Below, one piece after another: positions 1-6,178 of a stretch of 8,277 bases of DNA; within the stretch, counting starts at the first letter, position 1, and every line of letters begins with the position of its first letter. Source of the DNA: Paucimonas sp. Lineage in GTDB: Bacteria > Pseudomonadota > Gammaproteobacteria > Burkholderiales > Burkholderiaceae_D. Below the pieces are notes generated by a model. It saw only the letters and a program-made list of their open reading frames with translations. It had not been told where the DNA came from and searched no databases. Where the stretch lies: the NCBI GenBank assembly GCA_029266815.1, contig JAQSWC010000062.1, positions 1 to 8,277 on the forward strand, read 5' to 3'. A program made the position numbers and the translations under genes.

Positions 1-1
1 C

Positions 2-820
2 ACGGCGGTGCTGATCGGTCATGTGGCGGGCGGCACCTCCACCATTCGGGTGGGCGCCGGCGGCATCATGCTGCCCAATCATTCGCCGCTGGTGATCGCG
101 GAGCAATTCGGTACTCTGGAGTCGCTGTACCCTGGCCGAATCGATCTCGGCCTCGGGCGCGCGCCGGGATCGGACCATGCCACCGCACGCGCGCTTCGGC
201 GCAATCTGGCTTCCGATGCGGACGCGTTCCCGCAGGACGTGGTGGAGTTGCTGGGCTATTTCGCCGGCAAGCCGGCGGAGCAGGTCGCAGTGCAGGCGAT
301 CCCTGGTGTCGGACTGCAGGTGCCAGTGTGGATACTCGGCTCAAGCACCTTCGGCGCCCAGCTTGCCGCCTCACTGGGCTTGCCGTACGCCTTTGCCTCG
401 CATTTCGCGCCGGCGCAGATGATGCAGGCCATCCAGTTGTACCGCTCGACGTTTCGTCCCTCGACAGCATTAAGCAAGCCGTATCTGATGCTCGGGTTCA
501 ATGTATTTGCCGCCGATGCCGATGATGAAGCCGCGTATCACGCAACGTCAATGCAGCAGGCATTCGTGAATCTGCGCAGCGGACGCCCGTCGAAGCTGCC
601 GCCACCGCTTCAAAACTACCGCGAGCAAATCGGCCCGGCCGAGAACGCGCTGCTCGACCAGGTGTTGGCGTGCTCCGCGACCGGCTCGCCCGACACGGTG
701 GCACAACAAATCAATGCCTTCATCGAGCAAACCGGTGCGGACGAGCTGATGATCACGTCGCAGATATTCGACCATGCCGCCCGCTTGAGATCGTATGAAA
801 TTACTGCGGCCGTGCGTTAG
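2..820 (+). CDS. LLM-class (luciferase-like) flavin-dependent oxidoreductase, MsnO8 type, 5' end missing
   Basis: This is the C-terminal part of a luciferase-like monooxygenase. The family binds FMN or F420 in a TIM barrel and oxidises small organic substrates, which are unknown for most MsnO8-type members. The frame is open from position 2 (reading T-A-V-L-I-G-H-V), so the true start lies left of the window. From the family's usual length of about 330-340 residues I infer that 60-65 residues are lost. Visible family signatures are IRVGAGGIMLPNHSPLVIAEQFG at the start of the visible part, then GRIDLGLGRAPGSD, and late ELMITSQIFDHAARLRSYE, a typical end for this family. There is no internal stop or frameshift. 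The last 20 bases overlap the 3' end of the convergent DUF488 gene. The LLM family call is firm; the MsnO8 subgroup is likely; the substrate cannot be inferred. Confidence 0.9.
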   Translation, partial: TAVLIGHVAGGTSTIRVGAGGIMLPNHSPLVIAEQFGTLESLYPGRIDLGLGRAPGSDHATARALRRNLASDADAFPQDVVELLGYFAGKPAEQVAVQAIPGVGLQVPVWILGSSTFGAQLAASLGLPYAFASHFAPAQMMQAIQLYRSTFRPSTALSKPYLMLGFNVFAADADDEAAYHATSMQQAFVNLRSGRPSKLPPPLQNYREQIGPAENALLDQVLACSATGSPDTVAQQINAFIEQTGADELMITSQIFDHAARLRSYEITAAVR

Positions 821-1418
821 GTAATGCAGGCGATGGTGCGCTGTCTTGGTCGAAATTCAGGGTGCCTTGCACCGAGTCTTCCTCCTCCACCAGCGGCGGG
901 TATGTGATGCGGGTTCCCTCCACCTGGGCAAACGGAGTGATGTTGCGCTGTCGGCGCGGTCCGGGGCCGAGAATGTCTTCTACAAGGATGTCTCGCACCA
1001 GCAGCGCGTCGGCCACCATCGACCGATGACAGCGCCAGGGTACGGCTTCTGCACACATCAGCGCGCAGCGCTCGTGTCGTGCCAGTTCGATGACTTCATC
1101 AAGCGCCTGGGCAAATTCCGGTAACTGCATGTGATCGGCGTAGCCGCGAAACGACTCATTGCGCCACCCAGTATTCGGCGAATCCTTGCGGGGCCGCCGA
1201 CGGCCGCCCAGGGAGGGAAGATAGGTATAGCCGATGCCGGCTGAATGAAGCGACTGCGACAGCGCCTCTTGCGCGAACTGCGGATTGTGCCGCGACTTCG
1301 GAATCGTCCGTATATCCAGAATGCGGTCGATTCGGTTTTCCTTCAGTAGGGAAACAAAGTCGTCAATCGTCCGATTCGAATGGCCGATGGTGAAAACGCA
1401 TAGTCCGTTGGTTTTCAT
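801..1418 (-). CDS. DUF488 domain protein
   Basis: A 205-residue protein of the DUF488 family (PF04343), cytoplasmic and of unestablished biochemical function. Family signatures are present in order: FTIGHSNR near residues 9-16, the DIR-x-x-P-x-S motif at 35-42 (family usually DVR), LGG at 70-72, FRGYADHM at 90-97, and MCAE...PWRCHR at 121-132, with the conserved Cys122 and the Cys-His-Arg triplet. The tail after about residue 165 is proline- and acid-rich and probably flexible. The ATG at 1416-1418 is preceded by GAGGT about nine bases upstream, a reasonable ribosome site, and TIGHS sits at the expected distance from it. The stop codon lies inside the final codons of the convergent flavin-oxidoreductase gene. 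Such genes are often single units, and no operon partner is visible here. Confidence 0.88.
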   Translation of the reverse strand: MKTNGLCVFTIGHSNRTIDDFVSLLKENRIDRILDIRTIPKSRHNPQFAQEALSQSLHSAGIGYTYLPSLGGRRRPRKDSPNTGWRNESFRGYADHMQLPEFAQALDEVIELARHERCALMCAEAVPWRCHRSMVADALLVRDILVEDILGPGPRRQRNITPFAQVEGTRITYPPLVEEEDSVQGTLNFDQDSAPSPALPNARPQ

Positions 1419-1652
1419 TTCTCGATGACCTCGTTGGGCGCAGCAACAGGTGGCGCAATGCGGTTGTCTCTATCAAGACTGACCACAGATCCGCTGAATG
1501 GTTTGTCGAGTTATCGGCATGCAACATTCGGTTTTCGAATGCGCTCTCACCTCTTCACCCTCTTCACGTTGCCGCAAGGCGAGAGGAATCAGCCGTTTTA
1601 ACTAAAGAACGCGCAGCTGCCCGATAAGTGTATTTCCGACGAAATCTCAGCG

Positions 1653-2663
1653 CTACTTGCGATTCACGGTCAATACCACCGCCGCAATGCGATCGGCATC
1701 GGCATAGGCCTCACACAGCAATTCTTCAGAAAAGATGTCAGGATCAATTTCACGATAGCGCCAGGTGTACTCGGGATGGCGCAGCCTGGTTTCCACTTCC
1801 TTCCTGAAGCCATCCACGCCGTTCACGATGGTTGATCCGGTGTACAGCACCAGGCTGCCGGAAGGTGCAAGACGCGTTAGTGCGCTGTCCAGAATTGATA
1901 ATGACAGGCCTGCGCCGTGCAAGCCTCCGCCATGGCGATACGCGCGTTTTGCGGGATCGATCAAATACGGAGGGTTGGCAACAATCAAGTCGAAGTCGCC
2001 CTCCACTCCACGGAGGAGATCGCTACGGCGACAGACTAGATTGGTGACCCCCGCCAGGTAAGCGTTGACCCGTGCGAGGCGCAATGCTTCGGGATTAATG
2101 TCGACGCCGAATACCTCGGCCTCCGGTCTGCCCAGGCAGATGGTCATGGCGCCGGGCCCGGCGCCGCAGCCGATATCCACTGCCCGCCGGATGGGTCGAC
2201 CGCATGCCGACAAATGACCAGTGATTTCATTCACGAAGCGATAGGTGTCCGGGCCGAAAAATACGGAGTCCTCCTGCGTAGTAGGGAACGCGGAGTGCAC
2301 GATTGCAAGACCATTGATGGTGGACACGCGCACCGCACTGGACCAGCCCTGCTCTTCGCGCCTCAGCACACCTGCCGCAGACATCAGGTCCAGTACGCGC
2401 GGCGGTACGACATGTTCCTTGAATGGCCTGCTCCACCCGAAAATGCCGGCCATGTCCTTTGCCAGCTGATTCTCGGGGCGGCGATTCACCCGCTCATGCG
2501 TCAATGGCGTCACGGTCGTGAAACGGTAGCCGTCCGCCATTAACCATTTCACGAGTTCCACGAGCGCAAGGTCACGGCCATCATCAAGCGATGGTTTTGA
2601 TCGCGATGACGTATCGTCGATGAAAGCTGCCGCGGCACGTGCTGTCGATCCCTGACTGTTCAT
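1653..2663 (-). CDS. Class I SAM-dependent methyltransferase with NPPY motif
   Basis: A 336-residue methyltransferase. The Rossmann-fold SAM domain occupies about residues 130-336. Motif I is VDIGCGAGPG at 162-171, the acidic ribose-binding strand ends in GVDIN at 186-190, and the catalytic-type NPPY is at 230-233, followed by a Gly/His-rich loop (YRHGGGLHGAG, 242-252). NPPY is typical of enzymes methylating amide or amine nitrogen (PrmC/HemK, RsmC and related), so N-methylation is suggested but not proven. Residues 30-125 form a separate N-terminal helical region, as in some actinobacterial methyltransferases with an extra N-terminal domain (recalled resemblance). The gene follows the heme-oxygenase-like oxidase gene by 21 bp on the same strand, so the two are probably cotranscribed and may act on one substrate. 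The ribosome site is weak (AGG about ten bases before ATG). The fold is certain; the substrate is unknown. PrmC itself is unlikely, because the N-terminal part differs and no prfA is adjacent. Confidence 0.85.
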   Translation of the reverse strand: MNSQGSTARAAAAFIDDTSSRSKPSLDDGRDLALVELVKWLMADGYRFTTVTPLTHERVNRRPENQLAKDMAGIFGWSRPFKEHVVPPRVLDLMSAAGVLRREEQGWSSAVRVSTINGLAIVHSAFPTTQEDSVFFGPDTYRFVNEITGHLSACGRPIRRAVDIGCGAGPGAMTICLGRPEAEVFGVDINPEALRLARVNAYLAGVTNLVCRRSDLLRGVEGDFDLIVANPPYLIDPAKRAYRHGGGLHGAGLSLSILDSALTRLAPSGSLVLYTGSTIVNGVDGFRKEVETRLRHPEYTWRYREIDPDIFSEELLCEAYADADRIAAVVLTVNRK

Positions 2664-2684
2664 TAGAGTGTGCCTATTCGATCG

Positions 2685-4145
2685 TTACAGTGCCAACATT
2701 TGCGTGAACACCCGCGTCGCCATCAGTCCGGCAGGCGTGGCATGCAGCGAGGGCTTCATATAGCGAATCAATGCAGCCATGATTTCTTCTTTGCTGGACA
2801 GAGAGGCGAGATCTGCCTCCAGCGCACGCAGCTCGGAATTGAAATCATTGACGTCGCCTGCTTCTCCGTACGGTGTGGCGTGCCGCCCGAGAATTTCGCG
2901 CGGCCTGGTAGGTGCCACGCGCGCCGCACCGGCTTCGCGCGCATCGAGCATTTTCCGCTTCGCCCGATAGCTGCGCCCCTGTGGGTGGCTGTTCTCCGCA
3001 TTTCCCAGGATCCAGTCATGAATGGCCTGGCGCTCATAGGCGTTGAACACGCCAAACATTTCTGCCTTGTCGCCCTCGATCAATTTCCAGAAACGGCTAT
3101 CGGCCGGGTCTTGGTGGCGTTTGATCCAGCCTATTTCTTCCAGGCTCTTCAGGAACGCGGGAATCTGCTGTTTATTTGACAGCCACTCGTTGACACTGCG
3201 GCCCGCGACCCTGCAGTAATCCGAATGCAAGCCTGCCCCTGCACTGCTCTTGGCAGCGAGGATGGAAATCACTTCCTGCTCAAGATTAAACGACGCAATC
3301 ACCGACGTCGTGCCGATGCCTTGCGAGTTCAAACGGTAACCATTGATGACGCGGCGGTAAAACGCTTCGGTGTTGCCAGCTTGAGGCAGCAGGTCCATCA
3401 GTCCCTTGCACGCTTTCTGGGCATGGCCGGTCGCCAGGTTGTCTACCGTGACATGAAGTGTGAAGTAGTAAGGATCAATGCCAAGTTCATTCAGCTCATA
3501 GGCAGTGATGAGCAGGTGCAGCGGCAGCTGCTCATAACCGAGGTTGAACCCGAGGATTTCCGGAAGGAACTCATCTGCATGGTAGGCAAGGCATAACTGG
3601 ATCAAGCCTTGGGTGTAGTGCGCATCGCTCAGATAATCAGCTTCGTCGATATCGTTGGAGGCGATGAGATTGCGGTACAGCACCACATGATTTTTCTCGG
3701 GTTTTCCGTTTCCCAGTTCTTCAAGATAGATTCGAATCAAAGGTGAAAAACGTGTGTCCTTCCACTGAGATAAAAGACCATATAGCCAGGCGCCATCGAC
3801 AAGTTTGGTCGGCGCTACACCACGCAGGAAATAAAGCGCATGACTGGCGGTACGAAAATATCGGCGTAATCCACCGCTTTTCCGTTCGGTCAGGTATCGC
3901 TGATAGGCCTGACTCACTTCGGTGGCGTTATGGGTCATCCACGACGAAAGGGCAGCAGGTTGTTTTGGGAAATCGCATGGCTGGCCGTCAACCGATGCCA
4001 GCTGCCGGTTCAGATAATCCAGTGACAGGGACAACACTGTTTCGTCTTGCCGCTGCCGCAGCAACTGCTGATAAAGCGTTTTGGCTTCGGAAAGGTTCTG
4101 GCGAGTAGGGAGACGGTCAAGCGCCTCGTACTGGTTACCCATCAT
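2685..4145 (-). CDS. Heme-oxygenase-like diiron oxidase/oxygenase ('iron-containing redox enzyme' family)
   Basis: A 486-residue soluble protein. I recognise the heme-oxygenase-like domain (PF14518 type) in the middle of the chain. Related HDO enzymes (UndA, SznF, BesC, CADD) use a nonheme diiron centre to oxidise small molecules. Candidate ligands, numbering from the start at 4145: Glu142/Glu143 in YLEELGNG, His153 in NHVVLY, Glu196 and Glu205 in EILGFNLGYEQLP, and His231, Asp235 and His241 in LHVTVDNLATGHA. The C-terminal third has a winged-helix-like stretch (about 315-365, with VNEWL, GWIKR and SRFWKLI), then AEMFGVF at 361-367, then a basic linker and a helical tail. An upstream in-frame ATG at 4212-4214 would add 23 residues. 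I prefer 4145 because it has a weak AGAG ribosome site, 4214 has none, and a perfect inverted repeat lies in the extra segment. It is the first gene of an operon with the methyltransferase. The exact reaction is unknown. Confidence 0.82.
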   Translation of the reverse strand: MMGNQYEALDRLPTRQNLSEAKTLYQQLLRQRQDETVLSLSLDYLNRQLASVDGQPCDFPKQPAALSSWMTHNATEVSQAYQRYLTERKSGGLRRYFRTASHALYFLRGVAPTKLVDGAWLYGLLSQWKDTRFSPLIRIYLEELGNGKPEKNHVVLYRNLIASNDIDEADYLSDAHYTQGLIQLCLAYHADEFLPEILGFNLGYEQLPLHLLITAYELNELGIDPYYFTLHVTVDNLATGHAQKACKGLMDLLPQAGNTEAFYRRVINGYRLNSQGIGTTSVIASFNLEQEVISILAAKSSAGAGLHSDYCRVAGRSVNEWLSNKQQIPAFLKSLEEIGWIKRHQDPADSRFWKLIEGDKAEMFGVFNAYERQAIHDWILGNAENSHPQGRSYRAKRKMLDAREAGAARVAPTRPREILGRHATPYGEAGDVNDFNSELRALEADLASLSSKEEIMAALIRYMKPSLHATPAGLMATRVFTQMLAL

Positions 4146-4160
4146 AATATTTCTCTGCAG

Positions 4161-4200
4161 GCGACAGGCATCGCGATTCCCTCTACCCAGTGCCTGTCGC
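4161..4200 (-). promoter_or_regulatory. Perfect 10-bp inverted repeat upstream of the oxidase start
   Basis: GCGACAGGCA at 4161-4170 is the exact reverse complement of TGCCTGTCGC at 4191-4200, with 20 bp between them. It ends 15 bp before the preferred ATG of the diiron-oxidase gene, so it lies in its leader or promoter. It could be an operator for a dimeric regulator (arm centres 30 bp apart, close to three helical turns) or a leader hairpin. If translation starts at the upstream ATG (4214), it would be coding, which is a reason to doubt that start. Confidence 0.5.
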
Positions 4201-4299
4201 TGCTTACTAACCATTCGGAAGTTTATTATTCCGGCTTATCCATAGTGGCATGCTGACTGGGCATAAATTACCGGTGATTGATTGGCGCAGTCGGTGTTT

Positions 4300-4360
4300 G
4301 CACAAGACAAGAATAGGTGGGGTCTTGTCTTGTGCCCCTGAAAAAGCACGAGATAAGACC
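4300..4360 (+). repeat. Overlapping inverted repeats able to form two mutually exclusive hairpins
   Basis: GCACAAGACAAG at 4300-4311 and CTTGTCTTGTGC at 4324-4335 are a perfect 12-bp inverted repeat with a 12-nt loop. The same right arm, extended to 4321-4335, can instead pair with 4346-4360 over 15 consecutive base pairs. In plus-strand RNA, two of those pairs are G-U; in minus-strand RNA they become A-C mismatches. The two stems share 4324-4335 and cannot form together. The element lies between the divergent diiron-oxidase and SRAP genes. No good T-tract follows directly (TTTT only at 4370-4373), so this is not a standard terminator. It may be a structured RNA, an attenuator-like switch or a repeat remnant. 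Confidence 0.45.
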
Positions 4361-4473
4361 TGACCTCGCTTTTCCTGATCTATCTTGAAGTAACCCTGCA
4401 ATGAGGTGCCAAAAGGGTTGGAGAGCATTCTGTGGCGGATTAAGGTGACTCAGAAATCGGAATGATGGCCTGC

Positions 4474-4479
4474 TAAAAT
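4474..4479 (+). promoter_or_regulatory. Candidate -10 box for the SRAP gene (leaderless start)
   Basis: TAAAAT matches TATAAT at five of six positions and lies 6 nt before the ATG at 4486, where the transcript start itself would be expected. No Shine-Dalgarno precedes the ATG. The -35 region (CAGAAA at 17-bp spacing) is poor. I see no LexA-type CTGT-N8-ACAG box. Confidence 0.4.
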
Positions 4480-4485
4480 TCCTGC

Positions 4486-5124
4486 ATGTGTGCCCATATC
4501 AAACCACCTAGAGCAGAGCGGATCGCTGAGCGGTTCAACCTTGACCCAAGGGAATATACCTTCAAGGAACACGTCTTTCCGACGGACATGGCGCCGATCA
4601 TCCGGCCGCTGAGAGGTGATCACTCCACCGAGCAGGATGAAGTGGTGTCGGCCATGTTCGGCATGGTGCCGCACTGGGCGGAAACCAAGCTGGCGCGTTC
4701 CACCTACAACACTCGTTCAGAGACTACTGCCACCAAGCCCAGCTTTCGCAACGCCTGGAAGCGCCGGCAATTCTGCATCGTGCCCGTTGAAGAGTTTTAC
4801 GAGCCCAGCTACGAGACCGGCAAAGCAGTCAAATGGGGCATACGCCATGTGCACGGCGAACTGCTCGGCATCGCTGCTATCTGGGAATTCAAGCCTGCAG
4901 AAAATAATGGCGCACCTCTGATCAGCTTTTCAATGCTGACCATCAATGCAGATGAACATCCTCTAATGAAGCGGTTTCATAAGCCGGAGGATGAAAAGCG
5001 GTCGATTGTGATTCTCAAGCCGGAACAGTACGACGCCTGGATCAATGCCACATTAGAAGAGGCACCGACATTCCTGCAGCCCTACCCGGCTAAAGAATTG
5101 CACGCAGAACCGGTGGCACGGTAG
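4486..5124 (+). CDS. SOS response-associated peptidase (SRAP, YedK/HMCES family)
   Basis: A 212-residue SRAP-domain protein. Family members (E. coli YedK, human HMCES) bind abasic sites in single-stranded DNA and form a thiazolidine crosslink through the N-terminal cysteine, shielding the lesion; they can later reverse the link. The catalytic set is recognisable: Cys2 (exposed after Met1 removal), Asn75 in YNTRSET, Glu106 in EEFYEP, and His158 in DEHPLMKRFH, with His165 nearby. These match Cys2, Asn75, Glu105 and His160 of YedK closely. WGMVPHW is represented by FGMVPHW at 58-64. The start is fixed by the need for Cys at position 2. Compared with E. coli, MCGR is MCAH and the final His motif is HPLMKRFHKPEDEKR, a variant I recall from other proteobacterial members. 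It is a single gene, divergent from the oxidase operon and convergent with a lipoprotein gene. No SOS box is visible. Confidence 0.92.
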   Translation: MCAHIKPPRAERIAERFNLDPREYTFKEHVFPTDMAPIIRPLRGDHSTEQDEVVSAMFGMVPHWAETKLARSTYNTRSETTATKPSFRNAWKRRQFCIVPVEEFYEPSYETGKAVKWGIRHVHGELLGIAAIWEFKPAENNGAPLISFSMLTINADEHPLMKRFHKPEDEKRSIVILKPEQYDAWINATLEEAPTFLQPYPAKELHAEPVAR

Positions 5125-5141
5125 AGATAAAAGGGCACGAC

Positions 5142-5186
5142 TCAGTCCTTACCCTTTGCTTTCTGGAAGCAAAAGGCAAGGGCTGA
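5142..5186. terminator. Long imperfect hairpin between convergent genes, possible bidirectional terminator
   Basis: Positions 5142-5161 pair with 5167-5186 across a 5-nt loop. In plus-strand RNA, 18 of 20 positions pair, with one G-U and two A-C mismatches. In minus-strand RNA, those two become G-U pairs and only one mismatch remains. It lies in the 95-bp gap between the SRAP stop and the lipoprotein stop, where a shared terminator is expected. The downstream T-tract is weak: TTTT several bases after the stem on the minus strand, none on the plus strand. Confidence 0.5.
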
Positions 5187-5219
5187 CTTCATAGGCAATT
5201 CAATTGATTTCAGTGCGCT

Positions 5220-5660
5220 TTAAGGCTTGTAGCATGCGCCTGAAGGATCAACTTCGATCTGCACCAGATCGCCTCCCGCGCCTCCCCAGGCGTTACCGTC
5301 AGTGAAGATCAGGCAGCCTTCATTTTTGAACAAGACCTGCATCCGACGAGCGTCATTGCCGAAGTAAAACGGTATCCAACGCTTACCCGATTCATAAGTA
5401 TGGAAACGATCTGGTGTACCACCCATAATTTCCTGAACCTCACCCATCGACATCCCGATCTGCAGCTTGGAAAATTTACTTCCCGGTGCGGCTTTGCCAA
5501 TCACTTCGCCAGTGTATGTTCCGTCGCGCGATTTGACGACTTGTGCGTTCTGTGCCGTACCAGCTTGATTCTCAGGCGCCGACGGGGTGGGAGAAGAGGA
5601 AGCACAGCCAATACACAGCAAGGCAGCAGAGATGGGTGATACAAGTTTCATCAAACTCAT
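5220..5660 (-). CDS. Small putative outer-membrane lipoprotein with BamE/SmpA-like segment
   Basis: A 146-residue exported protein. The N-terminus has Lys5, a hydrophobic stretch to residue 17, and a lipobox-like LCIGC in which Cys19 would be lipidated. The -3 residue is Cys rather than the usual Leu, so the lipobox is not canonical. Ala20-Ser21 after the cysteine, with no Asp, suggests outer-membrane sorting. A Ser/Pro/Ala-rich linker runs to about 40. The segment KLQIGMSMGEVQEIMGGTPD at 65-84 matches the start of the SmpA/OmlA (BamE-like) fold, in which a GM-x-x-x-EV-x-x-x-x-G-x-P motif is typical. Cys116 and Cys143 could form a disulfide. The ATG at 5658-5660 has GGAAGG seven bases upstream; Met4 (5649-5651) is the alternative. 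It is not BamE itself: the C-terminal part differs and the neighbourhood is unrelated. The function is unknown. Confidence 0.78.
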   Translation of the reverse strand: MSLMKLVSPISAALLCIGCASSSPTPSAPENQAGTAQNAQVVKSRDGTYTGEVIGKAAPGSKFSKLQIGMSMGEVQEIMGGTPDRFHTYESGKRWIPFYFGNDARRMQVLFKNEGCLIFTDGNAWGGAGGDLVQIEVDPSGACYKP

Positions 5661-6042
5661 AAAGTACCTTCCAGGAAAATTAAAGGGGCAGGGCTCGAAT
5701 ATGTTGAGCTGACAAATTCAGTCGAACCAGTTCGTTTTATGTTTTCGCACTGAAGTCTCATCATGTTGTTCAGCAGCGCCGCATAGCTTGAAGAGCTTTA
5801 AATGCTACGAAGAACAAACAGATTGAGCCATCACTCGCTTATTTATTCTCTTACACCCACATCTTCTTCATCCAAACCTTTTTGTTTTCTTTGATATTGC
5901 TCAGGGCCGCAAGCCCGCTCATGCTGAAACCGCATTCATTCAGCGGTTGTTGGGCTAGAATCCTTCCCGGCGAGCTATAGAAACTGCCTTCAAGATATTG
6001 CTGCCATTGATGCCAATAACAATCATTCAAGGAGACACATCC

Positions 6043-6066
6043 ATGACGCTGCACAGCGCCTTTTAG
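6043..6066 (+). other. Seven-codon ORF behind a perfect Shine-Dalgarno: leader peptide or eroded gene start
   Basis: AAGGAGA at 6029-6035 is a near-ideal ribosome site, 7 nt before ATG at 6043. The ORF reads M-T-L-H-S-A-F and then stops at TAG (6064-6066), right after the run TTTT at 6061-6064. One extra T would join it to the open frame 6063-6176, giving a peptide of about 45 residues with an early hydrophobic stretch (LARFAALMLPLPAQ). It may be a translated leader, a gene broken at a homopolymer, or chance. Confidence 0.3.
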
Positions 6067-6178
6067 CCCGATTTGCCGCTTTGATGCTGCCGTTACCTGC
6101 GCAGCCTGAAGTTCGTTGTCAGCACGGACACGGGCCGTCTGCGTCGCTCTGCTTATGCCTTTATGCGCTTGTCTCTTG

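Noticed and set aside
66..470. Minus-strand frame of 134 codons under the flavin oxidoreductase gene
   Set aside because: Arg/Pro/Ala-rich composition typical of the complement of a GC-rich gene; the opposite strand has clear family motifs.
1550..1567. Tandem 9-mer CCTCTTCAC twice between the DUF488 and methyltransferase genes
   Set aside because: Short, low-complexity pyrimidine-rich sequence; two copies of nine bases can be chance and it fits no promoter element.
4440..4485. LexA (SOS) box upstream of the SRAP gene
   Set aside because: No CTGT-N8-ACAG-like palindrome found in this stretch; the family name alone does not show SOS control.
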